A model generated the notes under the pieces. That model ran no database searches, had not been told where the DNA came from, and saw only the letters and a list, made by a program, of their open reading frames with translations. This document shows, piece by piece, positions 23,640-34,059 of a stretch of 64,000 bases of DNA (positions within the stretch are counted from its first letter, which is position 1; each line of letters starts with the position of its first letter). Made by a program: the position numbers and the translations under genes. Source of the DNA: Pomphorhynchus laevis (Eukaryota; Acanthocephala; Palaeacanthocephala; Echinorhynchida; Pomphorhynchidae); NCBI GenBank assembly GCA_012934845.2, contig WNNJ02000511.1, positions 97,502-161,501 on the forward strand. The letters are read 5' to 3'.

Positions 23640-24200
23640 ATCAACGGGTGGAACTTTTCAGACGACTTTTTAGTCACTGCACAGTCTACCATTGTTTTTC
23701 ATGACAGATTAAGACGACATTTATTTATGAAATGCCTCTTTTAAGTAAGAATATCTTATTCACTTCCTACGCTAGAACAGTATTCACCGCATTTTTCCTA
23801 CTGATTATTGAATATAGTCTTACAGCAGCTGCGCCAATTTTTGTAAAAAATAAACGAATAATCGAAAGAGTTTTACGTTTTTCTTCTAAGCAGGTTGTTG
23901 GTTTTCACGGTTTGTCCTATTAACATAGACTTAAGAAATTAGGTATGATTACCCTCGAGTCACGTAGATCATTTATTGATCTCGTTTACATCAATCACGT
24001 GGTTATAATTGGTTATGGGAGCGACTGTCGTCAAACAGGTTTCCAAAGCGATGTGGATTATTAAGGCGCGAACTTCGCCTCCAAGCATATTCGCTCATGA
24101 TCCAACCATCCTTTAATGGACGCCATTTAATTTTTTATAAAATGTTTAAATGAACGCAATTGTGACTCAATTCTCTGAGTATAAAATCCTAGAAATTTGG
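23640..24200 (+). mobile_element. LINE C-terminal fragment (CR1-like)
   Basis: Frame 23732-23923 reads ARTVFTAFFLLIIEYS and RIIERVLRFSSKQVVGFHG, matching in layout the C-terminal region of LINE-B ORF2 at 63440-63620. The match continues out of frame to about 24130 and includes a block (ggcgcgaacttcgcctccaa) that reappears inverted in the tandem repeat at 24715-25410. Confidence 0.7.
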
Positions 24201-24365
24201 AATAATATGTACATATTCTAATGAATCGTTAGTACCTGAGATTAAATTCACAAAAATTCCGTGAATTGTCAACCGTTAAGTGATTAAAACCATATTATTC
24301 TAATTTGATTTAACCTTACCTAAAATCGATGTGAATGATACTAGCTAAATAAATAAGTATATTTT

Positions 24366-24608
24366 CACCTTCCGTAGCACTCCGGCTCCTTCCATTTTCT
24401 GCCATTACCCTTATTCATTTCATTACCCTTCCCCGTATACCTTTACCCCTTCTCTTCCCCTTCCCCTTCCTCATTATTTTTAGCCATTCCCCATTCTTCC
24501 TTCCTCTACCCTTTCCGTTATCCCTTCCTTTTCTCCCTTTCACCCACTTTCCCTTTCCACCTTTCCTCTTTAACTTCCCTATTCCCAATCCCCGCATTTT
24601 TCCCATAC
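24366..24608 (+). repeat. Polypyrimidine tract
   Basis: About 240 bp almost entirely C and T on the plus strand, with ccctt and cttcc words but no fixed period. The long minus-strand frame across it (Gly/Lys/Arg only) is a composition artefact. Mirror-like pyrimidine tracts of this kind can form intramolecular triplexes. Confidence 0.7.
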
Positions 24609-24714
24609 TCTCATTTTACCATATAATTAAGATTTCTTTATTTTTAATTAGGAATAAGATGTATTGGTAACATATCTCTTATTTCTAATTTCTAGGATGT
24701 CATACACAACAAAT

Positions 24715-25410
24715 ACGGTCTCAATGACGTCCATTAAACCATTTTATTGAGGAAAAGGCCAAAAATAAAGGATGAACGGACCTTTATTTGAGCGAATATA
24801 CTGGTAGGCGAAGTTCGCGCCTTTATAGTTTACATTGTTTTGAAAACGATTTAGACGACAGTAAAAAGTTATTCAGAAACAATTCATCAAAATGATTTAT
24901 TTCTGCCATTGCTATGGTGAAAATCCAAATTGAACAAGTCATTCCTAATTAAACATTATATTTCTCTTCGTCTGGGAGTTGAAATTAGCTAAAATTTTGG
25001 TAGTAGTATATTCGAGTTCGTTGATTCAAATAATATGAAAAAAATCAACGTGTCATAATTGATAAATTTGAGAATGGCGTCCACTAAAATATTTGATAGA
25101 GGAAAAGGCAAAAAATAAAAGATGAATTGAACTTTATTTGATGGAATATACTAGGAGGCGAAATTCGCACATCAATACTTTACACAGTTTTGGAAATCTT
25201 TTGGACGACAGTAAAGGGTTATTTTAAGTTAAAAATTTTATCAAAATGATTTATTTTATCATTGCTATGGTGAAATCCCAAATTGAACAACTCACCCCTA
25301 ATTAAACATTGTATTTCTCTTTATCTAGGAGTTGAATGAAACTAAAATTTTGATAGTATGTATATTCAACTGTGATGATTCAAATAATATGAAAAAATCA
25401 ATGTGCTTAC
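24715..25410 (-). repeat. Two-copy tandem repeat (about 350 bp) derived from a LINE 3' region
   Basis: Units at about 24720-25060 and 25075-25410 share gacg/gcgtccattaaa, a ggcgaa(g/a)ttcgc block and a closing region with caaataatatgaaaaa. Read on the minus strand, the gtcgtc...ggcgcgaacttcgcct block matches the LINE fragment at 24030-24110. So the unit is a duplicated LINE 3' portion in opposite orientation to that fragment. Confidence 0.65.
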
Positions 25411-26087
25411 AATTAAAAAATTCGAGAAAAGAAGTTTTTTATCTCAAAAAAAATAAATTTGATTATAAGATTTTTTACTAAATTTTACTTGATATACTTT
25501 TTATATGTTATTAAATTTTCCTTTAAATACTTTTTATATGTGTTATAAACAATTGTCTATTGATGAGGTATTGAGGTATTTAACGTTTCATGTTGTAATA
25601 TTAGCTACATATTTTTATTTTTTATTTTTAATTATTTTTCTAAAATATTAAATATTAAATATCTCGAAATTACCAAAATCTCGAAATTTTTAACCGAGAT
25701 TACCTTAATCGGTTAAAAACCTATTAAGTACGTACTATCTTACTAAACCTTCCGATATGCAAAATATGAGAACCGTAAAAAGGCGGTATTTAAGTAAACT
25801 CGATGTCATAATTCTGTATCGTTATAAAATCAATTAAATTTATTATGTTGTAAACTTACTATTTCGTTTTTACCTCTTACTAGTTACATAAGCAACACCA
25901 CATATTTCGATAACACATATTTAATTAAAACATTATTTAATTAATTATTTATTATTTTAATAAATAATTAATTATTTATTTTTTAATTAATTATTTTTAT
26001 TAATTAATTATTTATTTATTTATTATTAATCGTATTTATTATTTCATCCTAACAAATTAAAATGAACAGCTGTATTTCTTATTTTAG
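25411..26087. other. AT-rich upstream region of SPCS3
   Basis: No gene or element recognised. It is strongly A/T-rich with self-complementary taattaattattta words at 25920-26010. It presumably contains the SPCS3 promoter and 5' UTR, but no clear core element stands out. A T-rich tract ending in AG (tttcttattttag) abuts the SPCS3 ATG. Confidence 0.4.
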
Positions 26088-29000
26088 ATGTATACCTGTC
26101 TAGTTCGACTGAATTCAATCGTCTCATACACCACAGCGACGTTTGCTGTTTTAACTTTGGCTATATATCTTACGACCGCTTTCGATTCTCATATAGCAAA
26201 TGTTGATATTTCCAGCGGACCAGTTACATTGTAATTGCAATGCATTATAATTTATCTGATTATTTGAGCTTTTACTTAAAGGCGTAAAGGCAGAGATATG
26301 ACTACTAATGAGCGTTCGGAATTAGCGAATCTTAACATTGATCTTAAAACAGGTACAAAATCACTTTTGTTTCCAGTATCACAACAATGTCTGTTTAGCT
26401 AATTTGGCTAAAAGCAATTGTTAAATGTTCATTTTAAATAATAAATCTAAAAATGTAAAATAAAAGTATATTTCGGTTGTATTAGGTAATTAAAAAATAT
26501 AATAATATAATTAATATAATAATATAATTGTTATAATATAATTTTTATTTAATAAATCTAAAAATGTTCAGTTGTTATTGAAGATTACAACTGAACATAT
26601 CATATTATTGTTATTATAATTGTTAATTATAAAATATATAGGAAATCCGCGAAAATCGTCATAGCCACTTCGCGAGTTAAATGTTTAGGTAAGCTTTCCT
26701 TTGGTGGTGCTCTTCAGTATTTTCATGTCATGCTTCTACCGATTTTGTCGTACGCGCTTTCAGCAATCTGGGCGGACCTCACGACGGCTAATTTTGCTCA
26801 GATCGACAAATGTAAAGGCATATTCATTAAACGTGTTGTAGGCGTCTCTCCAAAGTGCTCGACGACTGTGGTTTATGTTTTATCTAAAGTCGAGTTATAT
26901 ACGGAGTATTTACGAAATATGATCGGAGCACAAGATACGGTACATTATATTCAAAATAAAAAAGACTTTACAGATAAGGTTAGCAAGCTAGATCATCAAC
27001 TGTACACTTCACCAGTTAATACGCAAACGAGTTGGCAGTCTCCGTGTGCTTCTAAACGCCCCCTCGTTTGGAGGGTTTCTTTACACGGATATCACGACAA
27101 GTTTTGTCGCACTCGCATACCCGTCCATAAACGTGGAGTTTCGTGTGTGTTTTTACTGTTGTGATAGATGTGAGTCTTTATCCCACGTATTTGGGTGCCC
27201 GGTGTTAGCGCAAAAATCTTTGAAGGAGATCGATGGGTTAAGTTTACGCCTAACTTGATAAACCTGCTAAATTTATTTTTGCCTATTGGGAACTAGCGGT
27301 GGACTATCAAATATTGATATAATTTCAAATGAAGTCGTTGCACAATGTTTTATTATTTTTCTTTCATTTGGCTAAGTCGATAGACGCAGTGCCCTAATAA
27401 ATCTCCTTTACATAATTGTTAATTATTCTTTTTATCTTGAAAAGAATTCTAATTTATTAATTTTAAATATTAACTTTGTAGTTATAAATTATATAAAATC
27501 TTTTATAATTATTTTTTATTTATTATTTATAATAAATAAATGAGAATGTCGGTATCATTTAAAATGAGACGTTTTAAATCTCTCATATTAAACTGGACAG
27601 GCTTGAATTAGGGTGCTGAAATATAAAAATTTTAACAAAAAATTGTCAAATATTACCATAACAGGAAATTTTTAAAATTTTATTTTTTTGATCTAGTCCA
27701 AATAATTCTACTATTTATAATTCAACTATTTACAATATACTTTGTATTAGAATATTACTGTAGATAATCAAATTTCATAAAAGGAAATACGTCATTAGCA
27801 TGTATTTGGCCCCTGTCTCTATGTTATGTTTAGCGATAATGTCCGAAACGTTATAGCATACCACTTCCTCATGATAACTTCTAATCCTTATTCTGATGCA
27901 TCGTATTGTATTAGTCAATTCATAAAAATCGACTTTTATTTTAAATTTCAATTTTTTATTTTAACTTGATATAAATTATAAAAAATCGCATAACAATTAT
28001 TTATTATTTATAATTATTTAATTATTTATTATTTAACTATTTAAATTATTTTAGTATTATTTTTTAATTTATAAATGATATAAAATACGTAAACTCTGTT
28101 AGCTGATCTGATTGTGCACAACTGAAAACTCCAATTTACTCAAAACACTAAACGGTTTTCATGGAAACTTTTGTTCTTATAAGATAATGTGCCATACACG
28201 AGAGTCCGTCTGTATTTATAAATACTGTTTATGTATATGCCAACAGCTCTTACATGCTCGAACTTGCATTTATTTGAAAACACTATCCCTATTGCAGCTT
28301 AACGATAGGTGAATTAGCATTATTAATTTGGTAGATGTTTGCCTGTATAACGCTTTGATGTTGATTCTCCCTAATCGCCCGTGGCCACAGAGGGTTATTA
28401 TTTTAAATAAATTATCTCAGATTATTATTTCTCAATTATACTTAATATGTAGACTCAGTTAGCTGAGTATTCGTTAGCTGATTGAGCATTAACTTAAAGG
28501 CTCAATCAGATCCCTAACTTTATTATTTTTGTGTATTGTTTCTTAATTAAGCTAATAATAATCTATTTAATTGATTTTATATTTAAAATGTATTTAATAT
28601 CTAAATAGTTGTCAATTTTATCATTGATGTTCATATTGAAAAATTCTTCGTTTATAATCGTGAAATTTAAAGCATTCTGCTTGAAAGATAAATAATTTTT
28701 AAAATAAAATTAAAGTGCACTACATTTAAATTAATTTGAATATTAAATCTTTACAGAATATTTGTATAAAGTCTAATATTTTGTGTAAATATTTGATCAA
28801 AAATGTAAGAATATTATATTTTTAATAAGGGTGTATTTAACGCACTGAAATTAAAAAATTGAAATCAGTTTTAAGCTAACTAGGGTTCCAGCAAACTCAG
28901 ACCGGGTAGCTGAGTCTATTTTATTTTTAATTGTTTAATCGTCTTTATCCTTGCCGTTATTGTATTGAAGAACATAAAAGTGATATCTAAACATCTTTCT

Positions 29001-32000
29001 AAACAATCCTAGGACTGTATGAATGTATTCTCATTAATTATATAACATTTTATGCTTCTTAGTTCAAATTCAATATCTTCGTTGTCTTTTTATTTCTACG
29101 CCGATTTTGATAAACTTTAGATGCAGTGCGTTTTATATCCAAAGGTATACTATCAATGTTTCTTTACACATGAATATACTAGTTATCTGCTTTAAATACT
29201 TATGTAAAAGGCAAATCTTTAATGAATCAGATTAGATCAGGTAATTGAGTCTACACAAATTGCGTTATTTATAAATTAAACAGAATTATAAATAATAATA
29301 AACTGATAAAATAAGAAATAATTAAAATCTAAAAATTAATCTTACAATTAATAAGGCTACATTAAATATTAAATAAAACATACTATAAATTTATACTGTA
29401 AATTTGATAAATCAGATCATGTAACTGAGTCTACGTATATTAAATTATTTATAAATTAAAAATAATGATAAATAATAAAATAATATATAATGTTATAATT
29501 AGAAAAAATTATAAATAATTTAGTAATTTTATATAAGATTTCACATAACTTATAATTTAATTTAAAATTTAAAATTAAAATTTAAAATAAAAATCAAATT
29601 TTATGAATTGACTAATAAAAGACAATGTATCAGAAAAAGGATTAAAGGTCATTAGCAGGAACTGCTGTGTTATCAGATTTCAACCCATATTCCTCCACCC
29701 AACATATCAGCGGGGCCAAATACGTGTTAAGGACGTATTTCTTCTGATTAACAACCCATATTCTTCCACCCAACATAGCAGCTCCGCCAAATACATGCTA
29801 ATGATGTATTTCCTCTGATTAAATTTGATTATATAGTATCTTATTCCAATTCAAAGTATATTATTTATTATCCATCCATAAAAATTTGCCACTTAAGAGT
29901 TTGAATAATAATTAGATCAGATAATTGGCCTACGTATTTAATATAATTATTTAATTGAAAGAAAAATGCTAAATCAAAATTGAATAATTAAATAGTAAGA
30001 TTTTATACGACATATATTTATATCAATTTAAAATTTAAAATTTAAAATAAAAATCAAATTTTATGAATTGACTAATAAATAATAGACAATGTATCAGAAT
30101 AACGACTAAAGGTTATCAAAAGGAACTGCTAGGTTATAATGTTACGGCCCCTATTCCTCGACCCAACATATCAGCTCTAATGAATACATGCAAATGAAGT
30201 ATTTCTGATGAAATTTGTTTAAAATAAAAGTCATTTTTATGAATTGACTATTAAATAACATACGTTGTATCAGAATAAGTATTATAGCAGTGGGACCAAA
30301 TACGTGTTAAGGACGTATTTCCTCTGATGAAATTCGATTATATGGTATATTATTCTAATACAAAGTATATTATTTATTATCAATCCATAAATATTTTCAG
30401 CTTAAGAGTTTAAGCAATAATTATATCTGATTTAATAATTAGTTAAGATAAGTGAGCCTATGTACTTAATATAATTTTTAAATTGAAATAAAAAATGCTA
30501 AATCGAAATTTAATAATTAAATAGTAAATAAATTAATAATCATAAATAATAAAGATTGAAATTTAAAATTAAAAATAAAAAATTGAAATTTAATAATTAA
30601 ATAATAAAATAAATAATTGTTATAAGATTTTTTTTATAATTTATATCAAATTAAAATAATACATTGAAATTAAAAATTGAAATCAGTTTTTATGAATTGA
30701 CTAATAAATAACAGACGGAGGATTGGAGGTCATCAAGAGGAACTTCTGCGATATCATGTTTCGGCCCCTATTCCTCGACCCAGCATAAAAAACACATTTA
30801 AGTTTTTATCCCGAGAGAATTTTTAAAAACTGTGATGAAACATATAAGGCGAGATTATACGAATTGTAAACTTTAAAGATGTATCTTGTCCTTCATAATA
30901 TTTTCAATTTTAGACCAACGAAATAGGAAAAATAATAATCTTTTATGTTATTTTTGTTTTTGCTAATATGCAAAAACAATTTTAATAGAAAAACAATTTT
31001 ATCACAAATTTAATCAAAACAAACAATTTTATCGCTTTTCTTTATATTTATGGAATAAAGCTTAAATCCATCTGATAATGTAGCAAGTAAATTGGTATTT
31101 TTGATTTAATCGTCGGTGCGTTCATCATTTCCTTGTTGAGCTATTAGCTAACAGCAATTACCTAAATAACTATTTCGATTTGAATTTGAATATTGCAGGA
31201 ATGGTGTTAGCTACTTCAGTATCCTAGCCTTTTTATATTTCTTAAAGATTATACTCACTATTAGAAATTAAAGATAAAGATTTGTCTGTCTTTATTAAAA
31301 ACAATTTATTATTAATATATTTTATTAAATTAAGTAATTAAAATTATTTTTTTATGTTAAGATTATTATTTTGTTTTCGATTAGACATGACACATTTGTA
31401 TAATTGGAATGTTAAACAGTTATTTATTTTTCTTTCGGCCCAGTATTCAACAGAGAAAAACGTGAGTTTCTATTTACAAAATTTGTTTTAATATTTATCT
31501 TAATTTAGCAAATAAATGACGTAGTACTATGGGATAAAATCCAGCGGCGGGGATCAGCAAGAAAAATCAGATTGCAATCGGCACAAACAAAATACTATTT
31601 CTGGGACGATGGTGTCGGCCTGAGGTAGTGATCATAATTTAATGATACTGCCATTTAAAAATATATGTTATAAGTTAAGATAAAAAATATTAAATTTAAA
31701 AGTCAATACTTAATTTGAATTTGTTTTTCATCTACGCAACAAAATTCGATAATCTACTTTCTAGAGGTAATGTTATTCATACAATATTTGATCTTAGTTG
31801 GCATGATACATAAAATTAGGCAATCTTGTATTTTCAAGGTTAATGCTAAATTGATGTTTTTAACGTTTTGTTAACAGCAAAATGATGTAATCATGAAAAA
31901 TACATAGTTTTGCATTGGTGCACATCATTTTATCAACTAGCGCACAAATCAAAAGTTTTACTTTTGATCGTTATCTTTTACATTGATTAATTGATAAATA

Positions 32001-33537
32001 CATGCTTCCCTTTTAATCGCTGTGTAAATTCTATGTTTAAAACCTTATTTATAATACAATGAGAAAATCATTTAGATAGAATTGATGTGTATCGACGACT
32101 ATTGTCAACATTGTGAGAAGAAAGTGTTTATTTAATGATTTCGACAATATCGGCAATATATTATATTGTCAATTATTGTGATATATAATATATAATTATA
32201 TGTTTTAATATATAATATGTAATAGTTTTTATATTCAATATATATTTAGATAAATGATGAATATTTTAGAAATATTTGTGAATGTTATCATTTAAATGAA
32301 CGTATTATTTGGTGAGTCGATTTATAAAATTTACATATTAAAAAATTAATTTAAATTGAATTTATTGATTATGTTTTCTATCGATATCAGATGAAAAAAT
32401 AAATATATTAATTAAATAAAATATATTATTTAAATTTAAATAAAATTATTATGAATTTTGGTCTGATCAGTTTGATAATAAGTCGACGTAATATGATGTC
32501 TTTGTATATTCCGAGTAATTGTTCAAGTTTACGAGTGTCCTTTTTTAATTAGAATGCTACTACTTATCTTTACAGAGACTATTGTATCTCATTTCGATTC
32601 CAAGAAGACATTAGCCCTCCTGTAATTGACAGTTGCAAATTTATTTTTTGTAATTCAGAATTTATAAATTACATGATACTTTCTTTTTATTTTTAGCCAA
32701 ATACTCAGTGACAATATTTGACATCATTTATTGTTACAGATTAATATGAAGAGATAACCTTTCAGATTCTTACTGAAATACTTAAGGGTAGAAATAGTAA
32801 TAAATCACATTTGGATTTATGCAAGACTTTTAAATATGCTTAAATTTTTTAATCTAATAAACTACCCTAGCTAATTATGTTCAGACTGCAGCGTAGAGCA
32901 GCAGCGTATAAACAGCAGCATTATGAACAACATCGTAGAAATGAGCATTAAAAACAGCTTGCTATATAACATTAAAAGCAGCTTTTTATGTAATCTGTTA
33001 TAGTTAATGTAAATTTATTATATCAAATTACTTAATCTGAAAATGTAAAATTGTTTTTCTTTAAAAAAATCTAAACGAATATTATGAACGAATTTGGAAT
33101 ATTGCATTAAACGCGATAAGACATTATTCCACGCGAATAATAATTTAGATTTTACAATCAAATTCTTAATATTTTTCTATTTTTATCAGATTCCGCTTTT
33201 TTGTAACCATATTGTCATTGCCTGCCTCTGCGATACTTACCATCTAATTGATCAATTGTTTACAAATTAAAACTTTTTTATTTCTGTAAAGACGAAGTAA
33301 TGTAAAATTCAATCTTTTCTTAAAACAATAATTAAATAAAAAAAATTAAGGCACCTTTTTGTTAAAGTAATTTATATTAAAAATGACTTAATTTGTTATT
33401 AATATGATGGTGTTTTTAGGAATAATAACAATGTTACTCTTTACGTAACTTTCAACGTCATTCCAATTGCGGGATTCATGCCACTCGTCAAAGCAACAGG
33501 GACCTATCGTTTAGATATGCCGTCAAGTTACAATTAA
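26088..33537 (+). CDS. SPCS3: Signal peptidase complex subunit 3 (SPC22/23), five exons
   Basis: Exons: 26088-26230, 26282-26352, 31385-31461, 31509-31624, 33420-33537; 174 residues against 180 in human. Introns are 51, 5032, 47 and 1795 bp, all GT-AG, and all junction phases agree. SPCS3 is the single-pass ER membrane subunit needed for signal peptide cleavage; it has a short cytosolic N terminus and a lumenal domain. Visible features: a hydrophobic anchor at about residues 15-32 (TATFAVLTLAIYLTTAF), NWNVKQLFIFLSAQYST (78-94), DVVLWDKI (101-108), KYYFWDDGVGL (about 127-136), and near the end NVIPIAGFMPLVKATG, all family signatures. Exon 1 starts at the ATG preceding the anchor. Intron 2 is filled with retroelement remnants, and exon 2 lies inside one arm of an inverted duplication. 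Confidence 0.93.
26277..27903 (+). repeat. Inverted duplication, left arm
   Basis: Matches the reverse complement of 38920-40623 with only scattered differences and an indel of about 80 bp near 26580. The arm starts a few bases before SPCS3 exon 2 and runs through that exon, AT-rich intron sequence, a LINE-D fragment and most of a PLE-tail repeat. Because exon 2 is in its normal gene context here, this arm is probably the source. Confidence 0.9.
26640..27320 (+). mobile_element. LINE-D C-terminal fragment in SPCS3 intron 2
   Basis: The frame encodes the post-palm region of a [45 protein letters not shown], then [18 protein letters not shown], and in a shifted frame [17 protein letters not shown], a Cys/His cluster typical of LINE ORF2 C termini. 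It is in the same orientation as SPCS3. Near-identical and diverged copies are at 39530-40160 and 43078-43560. Confidence 0.8.
27720..27960 (+). repeat. PLE-tail repeat
   Basis: Contains atacgtcattagcatgtatt, a diverged central hairpin region (gtctctatgttatg ... gttatagcatacc) and the ttattctgatgcatcg block followed by the T-rich end. Its inverted partner is at 38920-39080. The duplication boundary falls inside it, near 27903. Confidence 0.7.
27961..29559. other. SPCS3 intron 2, AT-rich middle part
   Basis: No gene is seen. It contains several tgtagactcagttagctga-like words (28089, 28446, 28905, 29243, 29420) spaced irregularly and present elsewhere as cgtagactcagttagc (23458). These look like edges of decayed PLE tails. 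Confidence 0.4.
29560..30800 (-). repeat. Cluster of four PLE-tail repeats
   Basis: Copies at about 29560-29910, 30020-30210, 30225-30420 and 30660-30790, all in the same orientation, lie in SPCS3 intron 2. On the minus strand the first and third begin with [14 protein letters not shown] or a decayed form of it followed by a stop. That matches the end of the PLE frame at 40790 and links the noncoding repeat to the PLE. A doubled block with ccaaatac(g/a)tg at 29710 and 29795 suggests local unit duplication. Confidence 0.75.
30801..31384. other. SPCS3 intron 2, 3' part
   Basis: A/T-rich with no recognisable element. The intron ends in a long T-rich stretch and ttag immediately before exon 3. 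Confidence 0.4.
31625..33419. other. SPCS3 intron 4
   Basis: 1795 bp of A/T-rich sequence with no identified element. It contains a short at-dinucleotide-rich block at 32155-32250 and a small repeat of cagcagc/cagctt words at 32890-32985. Confidence 0.5.
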
Positions 33538-33766
33538 GTGCATGTGAGATATGGATTATTTGATAACAAAGTGGTTTCTTTCCTAAACTTATTTTTATAT
33601 ATCTTATTATTTTTATATTTTATTTTTACATGCTAGTACATGTCGTGTTTTTAATATACTTATTGGTTGGCTATAATTTATACTTTTGAATTGAACTTTA
33701 AAAGTATAAATTAAGAGCAGAAAAAATGGTAGTTTAAGTCATAATTGGCAGTTATGATTTGCGATA

Positions 33767-33862
33767 AATATGAACAACTAACGTTGCAATATGAACAACT
33801 AACGTTGCAATATGAACAACTAACGTTGCAATATGAACAACTAACGTTGTTCATATTGCAAC
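33767..33862 (+). repeat. 21-bp tandem repeat ending in an inverted half-unit
   Basis: Unit atgaacaactaacgttgcaa(t), about 3.9 copies from 33769 to 33850, followed by aacgttgttcatattgcaac, which is the complement of the unit. The array can therefore fold back on itself. It lies 230 bp after the SPCS3 stop codon. Confidence 0.85.
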
Positions 33863-34059
33863 TTTCTGGCAGAGAATTCCGTTCTTTATAATTATGGAAA
33901 AATATTAAGGAAGCGACATTAGTTTGTTCAGTGGTTTTAAAGTTTCTTATAAAAAGAAAGATTGTAAATTAAGGAACCATTTTACAATTACAATTGTATA
34001 TTATATCCTTGAATTAGAGTAAGATCATGTGGGATTTATTAATTAACGGCGAATATACC

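Noticed and set aside
24415-24606. Basic Gly/Lys/Arg-rich minus-strand frame
   Set aside because: It is the complement of a polypyrimidine tract; low complexity only.
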